The notes under the pieces: model-generated
Told to the model about the DNA's origin: nothing
Database searches by the model: none
What the model saw: the letters and a program-made list of their open reading frames with translations, nothing else
Shown here: piece after piece, positions 45,860-55,203 of the stretch
Position numbering within the stretch: the first letter of the stretch is position 1
How the letters are laid out: each line of letters begins with the position of its first letter
Made by a program: the position numbers and the translations under genes
Assembly: GCF_015330165.1 (NCBI RefSeq)
Contig: NZ_JADDXT010000002.1
Coordinates: forward strand, 1,424,504-1,488,503
Length of the DNA: 64,000 nucleotides
Source: Zobellia roscoffensis
GTDB taxonomy: Bacteria > Bacteroidota > Bacteroidia > Flavobacteriales > Flavobacteriaceae
Direction of reading: 5' to 3'

Positions 45860-48169
45860 TCAGTTTGCTTGAAGTATTTTATAAACCAAATCTTTGGTAA
45901 GTGTTTGCCCTTGGGCTTTTTCACGAACGGCATCATAACTATACCTAAAATCGCAGCCTGTTTTATACTGGCTGCAGCCATAGGCTGTTTTCCCTTTTAC
46001 AATAGTACCTTTGTGGCATTTTGGGCAGCTATTATATTCCAAAGATTTAGAAGACGACTCCATATTATTGGAGACAAAGTTCTTTTTAGGCTCCAATTTT
46101 AACTTAAAACTATCATCTAATCTAACAAGACCTTCAAGCGTGACATTATCAACCTTAAAGCCTTTTAAATTTACTGTTGATCCTTTTTGAAGTAATCTAA
46201 CATACTGTTTTTCTGAGATGGTTTTACCTTCGAACTTAAAAGGAATAACAAAATCACAGCCTTTTTTAAACTCGGAACAACCATAAGCTGTTTTCCCTTT
46301 AAGCAGTGTACCGTTCTTACATTTAGGGCATTTTTCCGTTGTTATTCCTGAAGACTTTTTTACTGCTTTTTTCTTTGTCGCAACAGGTTTATTGTGAATT
46401 GCTGATATATTGGCTTTTCTTGTTTCACTTCTAACTTCATATACCAAACGATCCACCATTAGTTTCATTTGCTTAATAAAACTTCCGGCGCTAAACGTTC
46501 CTTTTTCGATGTCTTTTAGCTGCTTTTCCCACTTACCGGTAAGCTCGGCCGATTTTAATAATTCATTTTGAATGGTACCTATTAGCTGAATACCGGTAAC
46601 CGTTGGTATGACTTGTTTTTTATTTCGCTTTATATATTTCCTTCGAAATAAGGTTTCAATAATATTGGCTCGTGTAGAAGGGCGACCAATACCGTTTTCT
46701 TTCATAATCTCGCGAAGCTCGTCATCATCAACCTGTTTTCCTGCAGTTTCCATAGCGCGTAGGAGAGAGGCTTCTGTATATTGCTTTGGTGGCTTGGTCT
46801 GTTTTTCTAAAAAAGAGGGCTCGTGGGGTCCTTTTTCCCCTTTTTCAAAAGTGGGGAGAATGCCTGATTCTTTAGACGGAGAATCAGTAGTTTCAAAAAC
46901 AATACGCCAACCCTTTTCTAAAATTTCTTTTCCCGTGGTTTTAAAATTTACTTTTTCAGCTTTACCAATAACCGTTGTATTAGAGACTTTACAATCAGGG
47001 TAAAACACGGCAATAAATCGGCGTACAATTATATTGTAAACTTGTTGCTGGTTGTATTGCAAATTCATTTGCTGACCAGTTGGTATAATTGCGTGGTGAT
47101 CTGTGACTTTACTATCATCAAAAACCTTTTTGGTTTTCTTTAGTTTTTTACCATGTAGAGGTGCTGTTAATGCTGCATAGTTGGTTAAATTTTTAAGTAT
47201 GCCCGGTACTTTTGGATAAACATCGTTTGGTAAAAAGGTAGTATCAACTCTAGGGTAGGTAACCACCTTTTGTTCGTACAACTTCTGAACGATCTTCAAC
47301 GTTTCGTCTGCGCTAAAACCAAACTTAGTATTACAATACACTTGTAAACCTGTTAAGTCAAATAGCTTTGGTGCGTATTCATTACCTGCTTTCTTTGTAA
47401 TTGAAACAATTTCAAAATCGTGTTCTTTTACAATTTTCGCCAGTTTCTCTCCATCTTCAACTTTAAGAAAACGCCCTTCTTCGTAACTAAATAGGGTATC
47501 GCGATAGCGTGTTTGTAGCTCCCAATACGGTTGCGGTTTAAAATTCTCTATCTCATTAAATCGGTTTACTAACATAGCCAATGTTGGTGTTTGAACGCGA
47601 CCAACAGACAGCATTTGTTTGTAACCACCATGTTTTACAGTATATAAACGGGTAGCATTCATGCCTAAAAGCCAATCTCCAATGGCACGAGAAAAACCTG
47701 CATAATATAAATTATCGTAATCTTCAGAAGGTTTTAGATTTTTAAAACCTTCTTTTATGGCTTCTGTGGTAAGCGAAGAAATCCAAAGCCTTTCAACCTT
47801 GCCCTTGTAATTTGCTTGGTTTATAACCCAACGCTGTATTAATTCTCCTTCTTGCCCAGCATCCCCACAATTTATAACAACATCTGCTTTATCAAATAAC
47901 TGTTTTATAATGTTGAACTGCTTTCTAATACCAGAATCTTTGGACACTTTGGTTTCAAAACGTTCCGGTAGCATGGGTAAATTATTTAAATCCCAACTTT
48001 TCCAATGTGGTTTGTAGTCGTTAGGTTCTTTAAGTGTGCAAAGGTGTCCAAAAGTATAGGTTACCGCATAGCCATTGCCTTCATAATACCCATCTCGTTT
48101 GGTAGTTGCACCAAGTACGGAAGCAATTTCTCTTGCTACAGATGGTTTTTCGGCAATACAGACTTTCAT
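45860..48169 (-). CDS. topB: DNA topoisomerase III
   Basis: This 769-residue type IA topoisomerase decatenates and relaxes negatively supercoiled DNA. It has the toprim start MKVCIAEKPSVAREIA and acidic metal motif NCGDAGQEGELI. Also present are SVGRVQTPTLAMLVNRF, the active-site tyrosine in VVTYPRVDTTFLP and GIGRPSTRANIIETL. The C-terminus carries two zinc-ribbon-like Cys4 repeats (CPKCKNGTLLKGKTAYGCSE and CPKCHKGTIVKGKTAYGCSQ), with a linker of about 60 residues. TopB-type enzymes occur both in chromosomes and in mobile elements; no mobile-element genes are adjacent. Confidence 0.93.
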   Translation of the reverse strand: MKVCIAEKPSVAREIASVLGATTKRDGYYEGNGYAVTYTFGHLCTLKEPNDYKPHWKSWDLNNLPMLPERFETKVSKDSGIRKQFNIIKQLFDKADVVINCGDAGQEGELIQRWVINQANYKGKVERLWISSLTTEAIKEGFKNLKPSEDYDNLYYAGFSRAIGDWLLGMNATRLYTVKHGGYKQMLSVGRVQTPTLAMLVNRFNEIENFKPQPYWELQTRYRDTLFSYEEGRFLKVEDGEKLAKIVKEHDFEIVSITKKAGNEYAPKLFDLTGLQVYCNTKFGFSADETLKIVQKLYEQKVVTYPRVDTTFLPNDVYPKVPGILKNLTNYAALTAPLHGKKLKKTKKVFDDSKVTDHHAIIPTGQQMNLQYNQQQVYNIIVRRFIAVFYPDCKVSNTTVIGKAEKVNFKTTGKEILEKGWRIVFETTDSPSKESGILPTFEKGEKGPHEPSFLEKQTKPPKQYTEASLLRAMETAGKQVDDDELREIMKENGIGRPSTRANIIETLFRRKYIKRNKKQVIPTVTGIQLIGTIQNELLKSAELTGKWEKQLKDIEKGTFSAGSFIKQMKLMVDRLVYEVRSETRKANISAIHNKPVATKKKAVKKSSGITTEKCPKCKNGTLLKGKTAYGCSEFKKGCDFVIPFKFEGKTISEKQYVRLLQKGSTVNLKGFKVDNVTLEGLVRLDDSFKLKLEPKKNFVSNNMESSSKSLEYNSCPKCHKGTIVKGKTAYGCSQYKTGCDFRYSYDAVREKAQGQTLTKDLVYKILQAN

Positions 48170-48193
48170 TGAATTTGTTGATATTTAATATTG

Positions 48194-48201
48194 CAAAGTT
48201 A
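48194..48201 (-). promoter_or_regulatory. -7 promoter box for topB
   Basis: On the minus strand TAACTTTG matches TAnnTTTG and lies 24 bp upstream of the topB ATG, which would leave a short leader. No clear -33 was seen. The rest of the 48170-48652 gap shows no gene, RNA or repeat that I can support. Confidence 0.55.
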
Positions 48202-48652
48202 GTTATAAACTGATAAGAACATTACTATTCACCAATTCACAAAGTTGATTGTCGAACAGCATACTTTACGAGTTAATTTTCTAGTTATGGAACGCACATA
48301 AAATTGAAGCATGTTTTATGCCGAATGGTATTAAGAACTAATAAATCAATTTTGATGAAGCACGGGTATCTGTAATTTCGCGACATGAACTCCCTCTTTT
48401 TCATTGAAGTTCTTCCTCTAAGTTTTGGTGCTCCGTTTGCTCAAGAATCTTATTGTTCGATTCACTTATAGTTACCTTCAAAGAAACGGAGAAAATAAGC
48501 CAAATAAAACAGTTTTAAGCGGCTGTAGTTCTGACGCCATGAATAAATAACGGATTTCCCATATAGGCTATCAATAAAAAAGAAATATCTTGACTTGTTC
48601 AATTGTATTTTTTCAGATAAAATAGTTATTTTTCAATCTTAACGAAAAAGCT

Positions 48653-50521
48653 ATGGTAGAACTTGCAGGAATTGTCATTTTAGGAATATTAGCGCAATGG
48701 TTTGCATGGCGTTTAAAGTTACCTGCAATTCTTCCGTTAATTCTTATAGGCCTGTTAGTGGGGCCAATAGCCTCGCTATATATGGAAGATGGGCAAAAAC
48801 TTATTCAGCCTATTTGGAATGGTGAAAAAGGTCTTTTCCCTGGAGAATCACTTTATTATTTTGTTTCGCTAGCCATAAGTATTATTCTTTTTGAAGGCGG
48901 ACTTACGTTAAAACGCTCAGAAATTAGAAATATAGGGCCGGTAATAACGAAACTGATTACGTTAGGGTCTTTGGTCACTTTTTTATGCGCTGGTATTGCT
49001 ACGCATTACATTTTTGAGTTGAGCTGGCAGATTTCTTTCCTGTTTGCCGCTTTAATTATTGTGACCGGGCCTACAGTTATAACACCTATCTTAAGAAATA
49101 TTCCTTTAAAGAAAGATGTTTCTGCCGTATTGAAATGGGAAGGAATATTAATTGACCCCATTGGAGCTTTGGCTGCCGTATTGGTTTTTGAATTTATAAG
49201 TGTTGGAGAGGGAAAAGCCTATACAATAACAGCTTTAATAGAGTTCGGTAAGATTCTACTTTTCGGATTTACTTTTGGTTTTACTTTTGCCCATGCATTG
49301 ACATTTGTGATTAAGAAAAACTTTATTCCACATTATTTGTTGAATGTAGTCTCACTTTCAACCGTGCTTTTAGTGTTTGTAATGTCAGATTCATTTGCGC
49401 ACGAATCTGGTCTTTTAGCAGTGGTTGTAATGGGTATGGTAATGGGTAATACTGACCTTCCGAATATAAAAGAATTGCTTTACTTTAAAGAATCACTCAG
49501 TATTATATTGATTTCTATCTTGTTTATTTTATTGGCAGCGAATATCAATATTTCTGACCTTGAATTGATTCTAAATTGGAAAACCGCAGGGCTGTTCGCA
49601 ATTATTGTTTTTATAATAAGGCCTTTGGGGGTATTTCTCAGTTCAATAAATTCTAATCTGAAATTCAACGAAAAACTGTTTATTGGTTGGGTAGGGCCAA
49701 GAGGTATTGTTGCTGCAGGTATTGCTTCGTTATTTGGTTCAAAATTATTGGCTAAAGGCGAGGCTGGAGCAGAGTTTATTACACCTTTAGTATTTATGAT
49801 TGTTTTGGGTACAGTATTGCTAAATGCTACCACGGCCCGTATGTTTGCCAAAGCTATTGGGGTGTTCTTGACTAAATCAGAGGGTATACTTATCATTGGC
49901 GCTTCAAAAGCATCTCGTCTTATTGCCGACTACCTTAATAAAAACAACCGCCACGTAGTCTTGATTGATAATAACCAAACCAACATTATCAAGGCTAAGA
50001 AACTAGGGCTAGAGGCTTTTACTGCCAATATTTATGCAGATTCACTAACGGACAATATAGAACTTAACGATGTGGGGTATCTTATGGCTTTGACAGGTAA
50101 CTCGGATATTAATAAATATGCAGTCAATAATTTTGGAAAAGAATTTGGGGCAAATGGATCATTTCGGTTGGTAAATGCAGATGAGATGAACAATCCAGAA
50201 AATAACCCTAAAGAGGGGTTGTTCTCACACACTGACGACTTCATTAAATTAACAGAGACCGCACGTAAGTATCCTGCAGTACATGAGATAGAGTTAAAGG
50301 ATAAAGAGCACTATGAGGCATTAATAGAAATTACAAAGGCCGATGAGAATGTTGTTCCTATTTTTTTAAAGACACCCAAAGGGGATCTACAGATTATATC
50401 AAGCTTTAGTACAGACTTTGAGGATATTACAGATAAATACCGATTAGTTTATTTAGGAAAAATCTTTGATGTTGATGAAACCAAAGATGAAGTTGAAATA
50501 GAGCAACAGGACGCGGAATAA
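48653..50521 (+). CDS. cation:proton antiporter with C-terminal RCK/TrkA-N domain
   Basis: The 622-residue protein has about twelve transmembrane helices in the N-terminal 400 residues (AGIVILGILAQWFAWRLKLP at the start, LFEGGLTL, LKWEGILIDPIGA with the ion-binding acidic residue, and GWVGPRGIVAAGIASLFG). This is the CPA1/NhaP pattern of Na+ or K+/H+ exchange. A Rossmann-like TrkA-N domain follows (ILIIGASKASRLIADYLNK, about 417-530), then a TrkA-C-like tail. The regulatory domains suggest nucleotide control and point to K+ or mixed cation specificity. It is monocistronic. Confidence 0.9.
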   Translation: MVELAGIVILGILAQWFAWRLKLPAILPLILIGLLVGPIASLYMEDGQKLIQPIWNGEKGLFPGESLYYFVSLAISIILFEGGLTLKRSEIRNIGPVITKLITLGSLVTFLCAGIATHYIFELSWQISFLFAALIIVTGPTVITPILRNIPLKKDVSAVLKWEGILIDPIGALAAVLVFEFISVGEGKAYTITALIEFGKILLFGFTFGFTFAHALTFVIKKNFIPHYLLNVVSLSTVLLVFVMSDSFAHESGLLAVVVMGMVMGNTDLPNIKELLYFKESLSIILISILFILLAANINISDLELILNWKTAGLFAIIVFIIRPLGVFLSSINSNLKFNEKLFIGWVGPRGIVAAGIASLFGSKLLAKGEAGAEFITPLVFMIVLGTVLLNATTARMFAKAIGVFLTKSEGILIIGASKASRLIADYLNKNNRHVVLIDNNQTNIIKAKKLGLEAFTANIYADSLTDNIELNDVGYLMALTGNSDINKYAVNNFGKEFGANGSFRLVNADEMNNPENNPKEGLFSHTDDFIKLTETARKYPAVHEIELKDKEHYEALIEITKADENVVPIFLKTPKGDLQIISSFSTDFEDITDKYRLVYLGKIFDVDETKDEVEIEQQDAE

Positions 50522-50601
50522 CTCAATATAGAATAAGCTCCTTTGTATTGAACATTGCCGAATTTCTGAGTCTGGGTCTTGAGATGTATTTATCGTAATT
50601 T

Positions 50602-50835
50602 CTAACCTGAAAACGGCATTGTTTTAAAAACGTTGATGTTGATGTCATCTTGTTTTACCTCCACCTGATCGTCTGTTGCAAGGCCGTAAAAGTGTATGGA
50701 TGACTCTCTTTTAATTTTATCTTCTAGAAGTTTTATATCTACCTCGCCACTCTCTTGCCGCCATATAAATATGGAATTTTGCTCCGTTGGAATTACATTA
50801 TGCTTTGCGGTAAAATGGGCTATATACGTGGTCAT
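50602..50835 (-). CDS. small conserved-looking hypothetical protein
   Basis: This 77-residue protein (MTTYIAHFTAKHNVIPTEQ...) is of unknown function. It is soluble and charged, with alternating beta-like strands and no signal peptide, Cys or recognisable motif. The coding frame has normal amino acid use, no gene overlaps it on the other strand, and it is bounded by gaps of 80 and 255 bp, all of which support it as real. Confidence 0.6.
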   Translation of the reverse strand: MTTYIAHFTAKHNVIPTEQNSIFIWRQESGEVDIKLLEDKIKRESSIHFYGLATDDQVEVKQDDININVFKTMPFSG

Positions 50836-51090
50836 TTTCAGTGAAATAGTTTTACATCTTTAAAACAGATACTGCGGTTAAAAATTGCCCAAACATTCAA
50901 TTTTTTGTAAGAAAAAAACAACCTTCCTGTAAGAACGTTGAAATTAATTGATTTAAAGCAGTTTGCGCATCTTATCACTATCTATAGGAAATAGCATAAA
51001 AGACTTTGGAGCTATAGGAGACAGCAATATTCCGATTGAAGAGTCGTTTTATTTCTACTTAAACTGTAATATTCTTAAACCAAATCTATT

Positions 51091-51459
51091 ATGAAAAAAC
51101 TATTTCTATTTTTTGCCTTGGCTAGTACAGTAGCTTTTACCAGTTGTTCAAAGGATCAGGACGATACGGATGCAATTCTTGGTACCTGGGTTTCTGAATT
51201 CAGTAGTACACCTACTGGAGGCGCTACTACATCTTATACTGATGAATGGGTTTTTAAGAATGATAGAACAGGTCATTATAAAGAAATGATGAACGATGAG
51301 GTAGATTATGAAACTGCCTTTAGATGGACTAAAACCGAAGACTCATATACTGTTGATTATGTTGATGAGGAAGTAGGTATAGATACGTTTACTATAGGAG
51401 AGGAATTGGGTCACACCACTTTAGAAGAAGGAGGAGAAGTAGTTGCTCTTAAAGAATAG
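51091..51459 (+). CDS. small lipocalin-like lipoprotein
   Basis: The 122-residue protein has a lipoprotein signal (AFTSC, Cys19). A compact beta-rich domain starts AILGTWVSEF and ends with strands TFTIGEELGHTTLEEGGEVVAL, the pattern of Bacteroidota lipocalin-like (DUF4923/DUF5004-type) lipoproteins. Function unknown; probably outer-membrane anchored in the periplasm. The mature part is very acidic. It is followed by a strong bidirectional terminator shared with lepA. Confidence 0.78.
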   Translation: MKKLFLFFALASTVAFTSCSKDQDDTDAILGTWVSEFSSTPTGGATTSYTDEWVFKNDRTGHYKEMMNDEVDYETAFRWTKTEDSYTVDYVDEEVGIDTFTIGEELGHTTLEEGGEVVALKE

Positions 51460-51481
51460 GAGTAAAAGTAGCGAAAAGAAA

Positions 51482-51517
51482 AAGTCCCTTACATCATTGA
51501 TGTAAGGGACTTTTTTC
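51482..51517. terminator. bidirectional terminator between the lipoprotein gene and lepA
   Basis: AAGTCCCTTACATCA and TGATGTAAGGGACTT form a near-perfect stem with a T run on either strand (TTTTTTC on +, TTTTTCTTTTC on -). It lies between convergent stops at 51459 and 51519. Confidence 0.92.
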
Positions 51518-51518
51518 T

Positions 51519-53315
51519 TTAGTCGTTCAATTTAAGAACTGCCATAAAAGCTTCTTGCGGCACTTCTACATTACCTACTTGGCGCATTCGTTTTTTACCT
51601 TTCTTTTGTTTCTCCAAAAGTTTACGTTTACGTGAAATATCACCTCCATAACATTTAGCTGTTACATCTTTACGTAATGCTTTGGTAGTTTCTCTAGATA
51701 TTATTTTTGCACCAATAGCAGCTTGAATTGGAATATCAAATTGTTGTCTTGGTATAAGTTCTTTTAATTTTTCACACATCTTCTTACCAATAGTCACCGC
51801 ATTATCAGCATGAATTAGGGCAGAAAGGGCATCTACAGGTTGAGCATTTAATAAAATATCAACACGAACTAGTTTAGAGGTTCGCATACCAATTGGAGCA
51901 TAATCAAAAGAAGCATACCCTTTTGAGACCGTTTTTAATCGATCATAAAAATCGAAAACAATTTCAGCTAAAGGCATGTCAAAATTCAGCTCTACACGCT
52001 CTGTAGTTAAATAAGTCTGATTTGTAATTTGTCCTCTTTTTTCAATACATAAGGACATTACATTACCTACAAAATCTGCTTTTGTAATGATGGTAGCTTT
52101 TATATAAGGCTCTTCTACACGATCTATGGTTGAAGGATCCGGAAGGTCTGTAGGATTGTTTACAATTAACGGCTTGTCTGGGTCTTTACGCGTAAATGCA
52201 TGGTAGCTTACATTGGGTACCGTAGTAATTACGGTCATATTAAATTCTCGCTCTAAACGTTCTTGAATGATTTCCATATGAAGCATTCCCAAGAAACCAC
52301 ATCTAAATCCAAAACCAAGGGCAGCACTGCTTTCAGGAGCAAATACCAATGACGCGTCATTAAGTTGTAGTTTTTCCATTGAAGAACGTAATTCTTCAAA
52401 TTCATCCGTATCTACAGGGTAGATACCTGCAAAAACCATGGGTTTTACATCTTCAAAACCTCCAATTGGATTTTTAGTAGGATTTACAGCATCGGTGATA
52501 GTATCACCAACTTTAACTTCACGCGCATCTTTTATCCCCGTGATCAGATAACCTACATCTCCCGTTTTAATAGATTGCTTGGGGTGTTGTGTCAACTTTA
52601 AAGTTCCTACTTCATCTGCAAAATAGTCTTTGTCCGTTGCTACAAATTTTATCTTTTGTCCTTTTTTAATTTCTCCGTTAATAACCCTAAAATAGGTCTC
52701 AACACCACGAAAAGGGTTGTAAACCGAGTCAAATACCAATGCCTGTAAAGCTTCATCCGGTGTGCCTGTTGGTGCAGGTACATGTTCAATTATAGCAGCA
52801 AGAATTTCTTCAATACCTATACCCGTTTTTGCACTGGCAGGTATTACGTCTTCGGCCTTGCAGCCCAAGAGGTCTACAATATCATCGGTAACTTCTTCTG
52901 GGTTTGCGCTCGGTAAGTCTACCTTGTTCAAAACAGGAATAATTTCTAAATCATTCTCTAAAGCAAGGTAAAGGTTAGATATAGTTTGTGCCTGAATACT
53001 CTGGGCAGCATCTACGACTAATAACGCACCTTCACATGCAGCAATGGATCTAGATACTTCGTATGAGAAGTCTACGTGGCCTGGTGTGTCAATTAAGTTT
53101 AAAACATATTGTTCCCCTTTATAGGTATAGTCCATTTGTATGGCATGGCTCTTTATGGTAATACCACGTTCACGCTCCAAGTCCATACTATCTAATAACT
53201 GTTCTTTCTTTTCACGGTCTGTTACAGATCCTGTAAAGTCTAATAAACGGTCTGCCAAGGTACTTTTACCGTGGTCAATATGGGCGATGATACAAAAGTT
53301 TCTAATGTTCTTCAT
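51519..53315 (-). CDS. lepA: elongation factor 4 (LepA)
   Basis: The ATG at 53315 (MKNIRNFCIIAHIDHGKSTL) is chosen because it matches the E. coli LepA start and gives 598 residues, the usual length; an upstream in-frame start at 53342 adds nine residues. GTPase motifs are IAHIDHGKST (G1), the DTPGHVDF G3 and NKVDLPSA (G4), followed by domain II, EF-G-like domains III and V, and the LepA-specific C-terminal region (AKCYGGDISRKRKLLEKQKK). LepA acts on ribosomes during initiation or stalled elongation. A TATCTTTG promoter box lies at 53363. Confidence 0.96.
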   Translation of the reverse strand: MKNIRNFCIIAHIDHGKSTLADRLLDFTGSVTDREKKEQLLDSMDLERERGITIKSHAIQMDYTYKGEQYVLNLIDTPGHVDFSYEVSRSIAACEGALLVVDAAQSIQAQTISNLYLALENDLEIIPVLNKVDLPSANPEEVTDDIVDLLGCKAEDVIPASAKTGIGIEEILAAIIEHVPAPTGTPDEALQALVFDSVYNPFRGVETYFRVINGEIKKGQKIKFVATDKDYFADEVGTLKLTQHPKQSIKTGDVGYLITGIKDAREVKVGDTITDAVNPTKNPIGGFEDVKPMVFAGIYPVDTDEFEELRSSMEKLQLNDASLVFAPESSAALGFGFRCGFLGMLHMEIIQERLEREFNMTVITTVPNVSYHAFTRKDPDKPLIVNNPTDLPDPSTIDRVEEPYIKATIITKADFVGNVMSLCIEKRGQITNQTYLTTERVELNFDMPLAEIVFDFYDRLKTVSKGYASFDYAPIGMRTSKLVRVDILLNAQPVDALSALIHADNAVTIGKKMCEKLKELIPRQQFDIPIQAAIGAKIISRETTKALRKDVTAKCYGGDISRKRKLLEKQKKGKKRMRQVGNVEVPQEAFMAVLKLND

Positions 53316-53362
53316 TGATGGTGAGCTCATTTCGGCAAGCAAATCCTTTTACATTAAGTTGG

Positions 53363-53370
53363 CAAAGATA
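53363..53370 (-). promoter_or_regulatory. -7 promoter box for lepA
   Basis: The minus strand reads TATCTTTG, an exact TAnnTTTG match 47 bp before the lepA ATG at 53315. Confidence 0.55.
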
Positions 53371-53416
53371 CGTTATTTTAATCCTCTTTCATTAAAGACC
53401 ATAGGTGCAAAGTATT

Positions 53417-54598
53417 TTATGGCTCTATTGTATGGTTGTCCGAATCTAAATTATTTGAATCATATTGGCCAGGTGTGCAACCGTAGGCTTTTTTAAAGGC
53501 CCTGTAGAAAGCATTTTTTGAGTTGAAGCCACAGGTGAGTGAGAGTGCTTCTACCGAGTACGTGTCCAAGTAATTGTCTTTAATTTTTTCTGCGGCGTAG
53601 CCAATACGCATTTGATTAATATAATCATTAAAATTATTATAGTCAGATTCGCTTATGGTATGGGTAATCTTTCTGGAGGCTATGTTGGTGGCTCTGGAAA
53701 GCGTGTCTATTTTTAAGTTAGGGTCTAAAAAGAGTTTTGTTTTATTAAGATGAGTCTCCAGTTCTGAAAAAACGGAGCCAATATCAGGTTTGGGTGAATT
53801 GACTGTGGCATCGTAGTTTTTAAAAGATATATAAGGTAGACCTATCAATAGGTTTGGGCTCCAAAGTAGATAACAGGACACAAAGAGAAAGCTGCCGGAT
53901 ACGAAAAGACCTAAAACAATGTGAATGAAATGAGCAAAAGGAATAATGTTCATGGCCATAAGCGCATTCGCAATGTACAGAATAATTAATGACACGCTAT
54001 GAACGGTCTGTATTATGGTCAAGTCAAAAACCCACTTTTTTACTAAAGCAAATTGTTTAGAGGAAATATGTGTTTTATGCTTGAAAAAAGTGATAATCAA
54101 ATGCCACTGTAATATTAAATACAGAATAGACGAAAGTGCCCTACAACTAATGTTTACCCATTCAGGGAGCAACCCGTCCTGACCGATATAGGTTTTAGAA
54201 AAATCCTTTGTTATCTCATATACCATTTGAGATTTTTCATCAAGAGGCATGATATAAAACGGAAAATAATTTACCATAAAGAATACAAACGGAAGCAGAT
54301 GAATGGCATCTACTTTTTTAAATGAATTTTCTCCGTTCAGAACAGCCCTAACATAAAGGTAGGACAGTGGAAATATTAAAAATGTTATAGGTGCTGGTAC
54401 TTTGTATAAATAGGGAAAGTAGTTAATAATACCATATATAATAAAGAGATAGAAACTATTGCAAACGGCAATCAAAAACAGTAGCGTAGCTAAAAGGTGC
54501 CCAGAAAATGAATTATCCTTATTTAGCCGAAAGCGAATAAGAAATGCTGTAAAAAGACAGAATAGCACTCCGATAAACTGAAGAATGTCCGTTAGCAT
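53417..54598 (-). CDS. membrane-anchored AraC-type transcriptional regulator
   Basis: The 393-residue protein has seven to eight hydrophobic helices in the first 250 residues, then a linker (about 260-290) and a C-terminal AraC/XylS double helix-turn-helix (ISESDYNNFNDYINQMRIGY...YSVEALSLTCGFNSKNAFYRAFKKAYGCTPGQYD). This architecture is common in Flavobacteria. It suggests a sensor in the inner membrane controlling nearby genes. The divergent genes at 54692 (unknown) and 55204 (TonB-receptor-like barrel) are natural candidates for its targets, though no operator was identified. Confidence 0.87.
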   Translation of the reverse strand: MLTDILQFIGVLFCLFTAFLIRFRLNKDNSFSGHLLATLLFLIAVCNSFYLFIIYGIINYFPYLYKVPAPITFLIFPLSYLYVRAVLNGENSFKKVDAIHLLPFVFFMVNYFPFYIMPLDEKSQMVYEITKDFSKTYIGQDGLLPEWVNISCRALSSILYLILQWHLIITFFKHKTHISSKQFALVKKWVFDLTIIQTVHSVSLIILYIANALMAMNIIPFAHFIHIVLGLFVSGSFLFVSCYLLWSPNLLIGLPYISFKNYDATVNSPKPDIGSVFSELETHLNKTKLFLDPNLKIDTLSRATNIASRKITHTISESDYNNFNDYINQMRIGYAAEKIKDNYLDTYSVEALSLTCGFNSKNAFYRAFKKAYGCTPGQYDSNNLDSDNHTIEP

Positions 54599-54691
54599 AC
54601 AAAGAGGTTAAGATGAAGTAATGGGATTGTTACAATTTCGGAAATCGTAACAGCTGTGATAGCATAGGCTATTAAATTTAGGGTTATTTTG

Positions 54692-55084
54692 ATGAGTAAA
54701 CAAGCATTTTTTATGTTAAATCCGGACTATAACACTGATAAGTTTCTTTATAAAATGAAGAAATGGGGAGAACTTAACCAGGACATTTGTTTACTTATGT
54801 ACACAGACCACAGAAAGGGGACTAAATATAAATGTCCTTATAGCTTTTCAATTTTCATAGTTGTAGAAGAATATATGGAGTTTACCCAAAAATTAGATTG
54901 GTTAGAGTTTTTTGGAAAAACCATAAGTTATAACTTAACCCATACGGGAGAAAACAGTATTATAGAGGTAGATTACGAGGGTCAATTAAGGGTTAAATAC
55001 ACTGTAGTAGAATCTAGTTTAAAAGAATCTTCTGAATCATGTGGAGAACTTAAAGTTCTGATAAACAAGGAAAAAGATAGTTAA
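54692..55084 (+). CDS. hypothetical protein
   Basis: This 130-residue protein is not recognised. The ATG at 54692 is preferred to an in-frame TTG one codon upstream. It is soluble, with a mixed alpha/beta pattern, three Cys (DICLLMYTDH, YKCPY, ESCGELK) and no signal peptide, so it is probably cytoplasmic. It lies 93 bp from the divergent AraC-type gene and 119 bp before the outer-membrane barrel gene in the same direction; it may belong to the same response. Confidence 0.65.
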   Translation: MSKQAFFMLNPDYNTDKFLYKMKKWGELNQDICLLMYTDHRKGTKYKCPYSFSIFIVVEEYMEFTQKLDWLEFFGKTISYNLTHTGENSIIEVDYEGQLRVKYTVVESSLKESSESCGELKVLINKEKDS

Positions 55085-55203
55085 AACCCTAAGCAGTTTC
55101 GTACTAATTTAAAAACTAAAGAGCTATGCAAGCATAATAATACAACCATATGTGTAGGATTTTACTTAAAATATGTTAGATTTGAGATAGAATCTAATGT
55201 TTA

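Noticed and set aside
45754..45981. Open frame of 75 codons across the 3' end of topB
   Set aside because: It overlaps the topB zinc-ribbon coding region in another frame and has no supporting features.
45860..48169. topB as a marker of an integrated conjugative element
   Set aside because: No relaxase, tra genes, integrase or att-like repeats flank it; neighbours are housekeeping genes.
48170..48652. Possible short gene from 48386 (28 codons) and a gene remnant before the antiporter
   Set aside because: The frame is very short, has no recognisable ending or family, and all six frames are broken by stops. I see only the topB promoter box in this gap.
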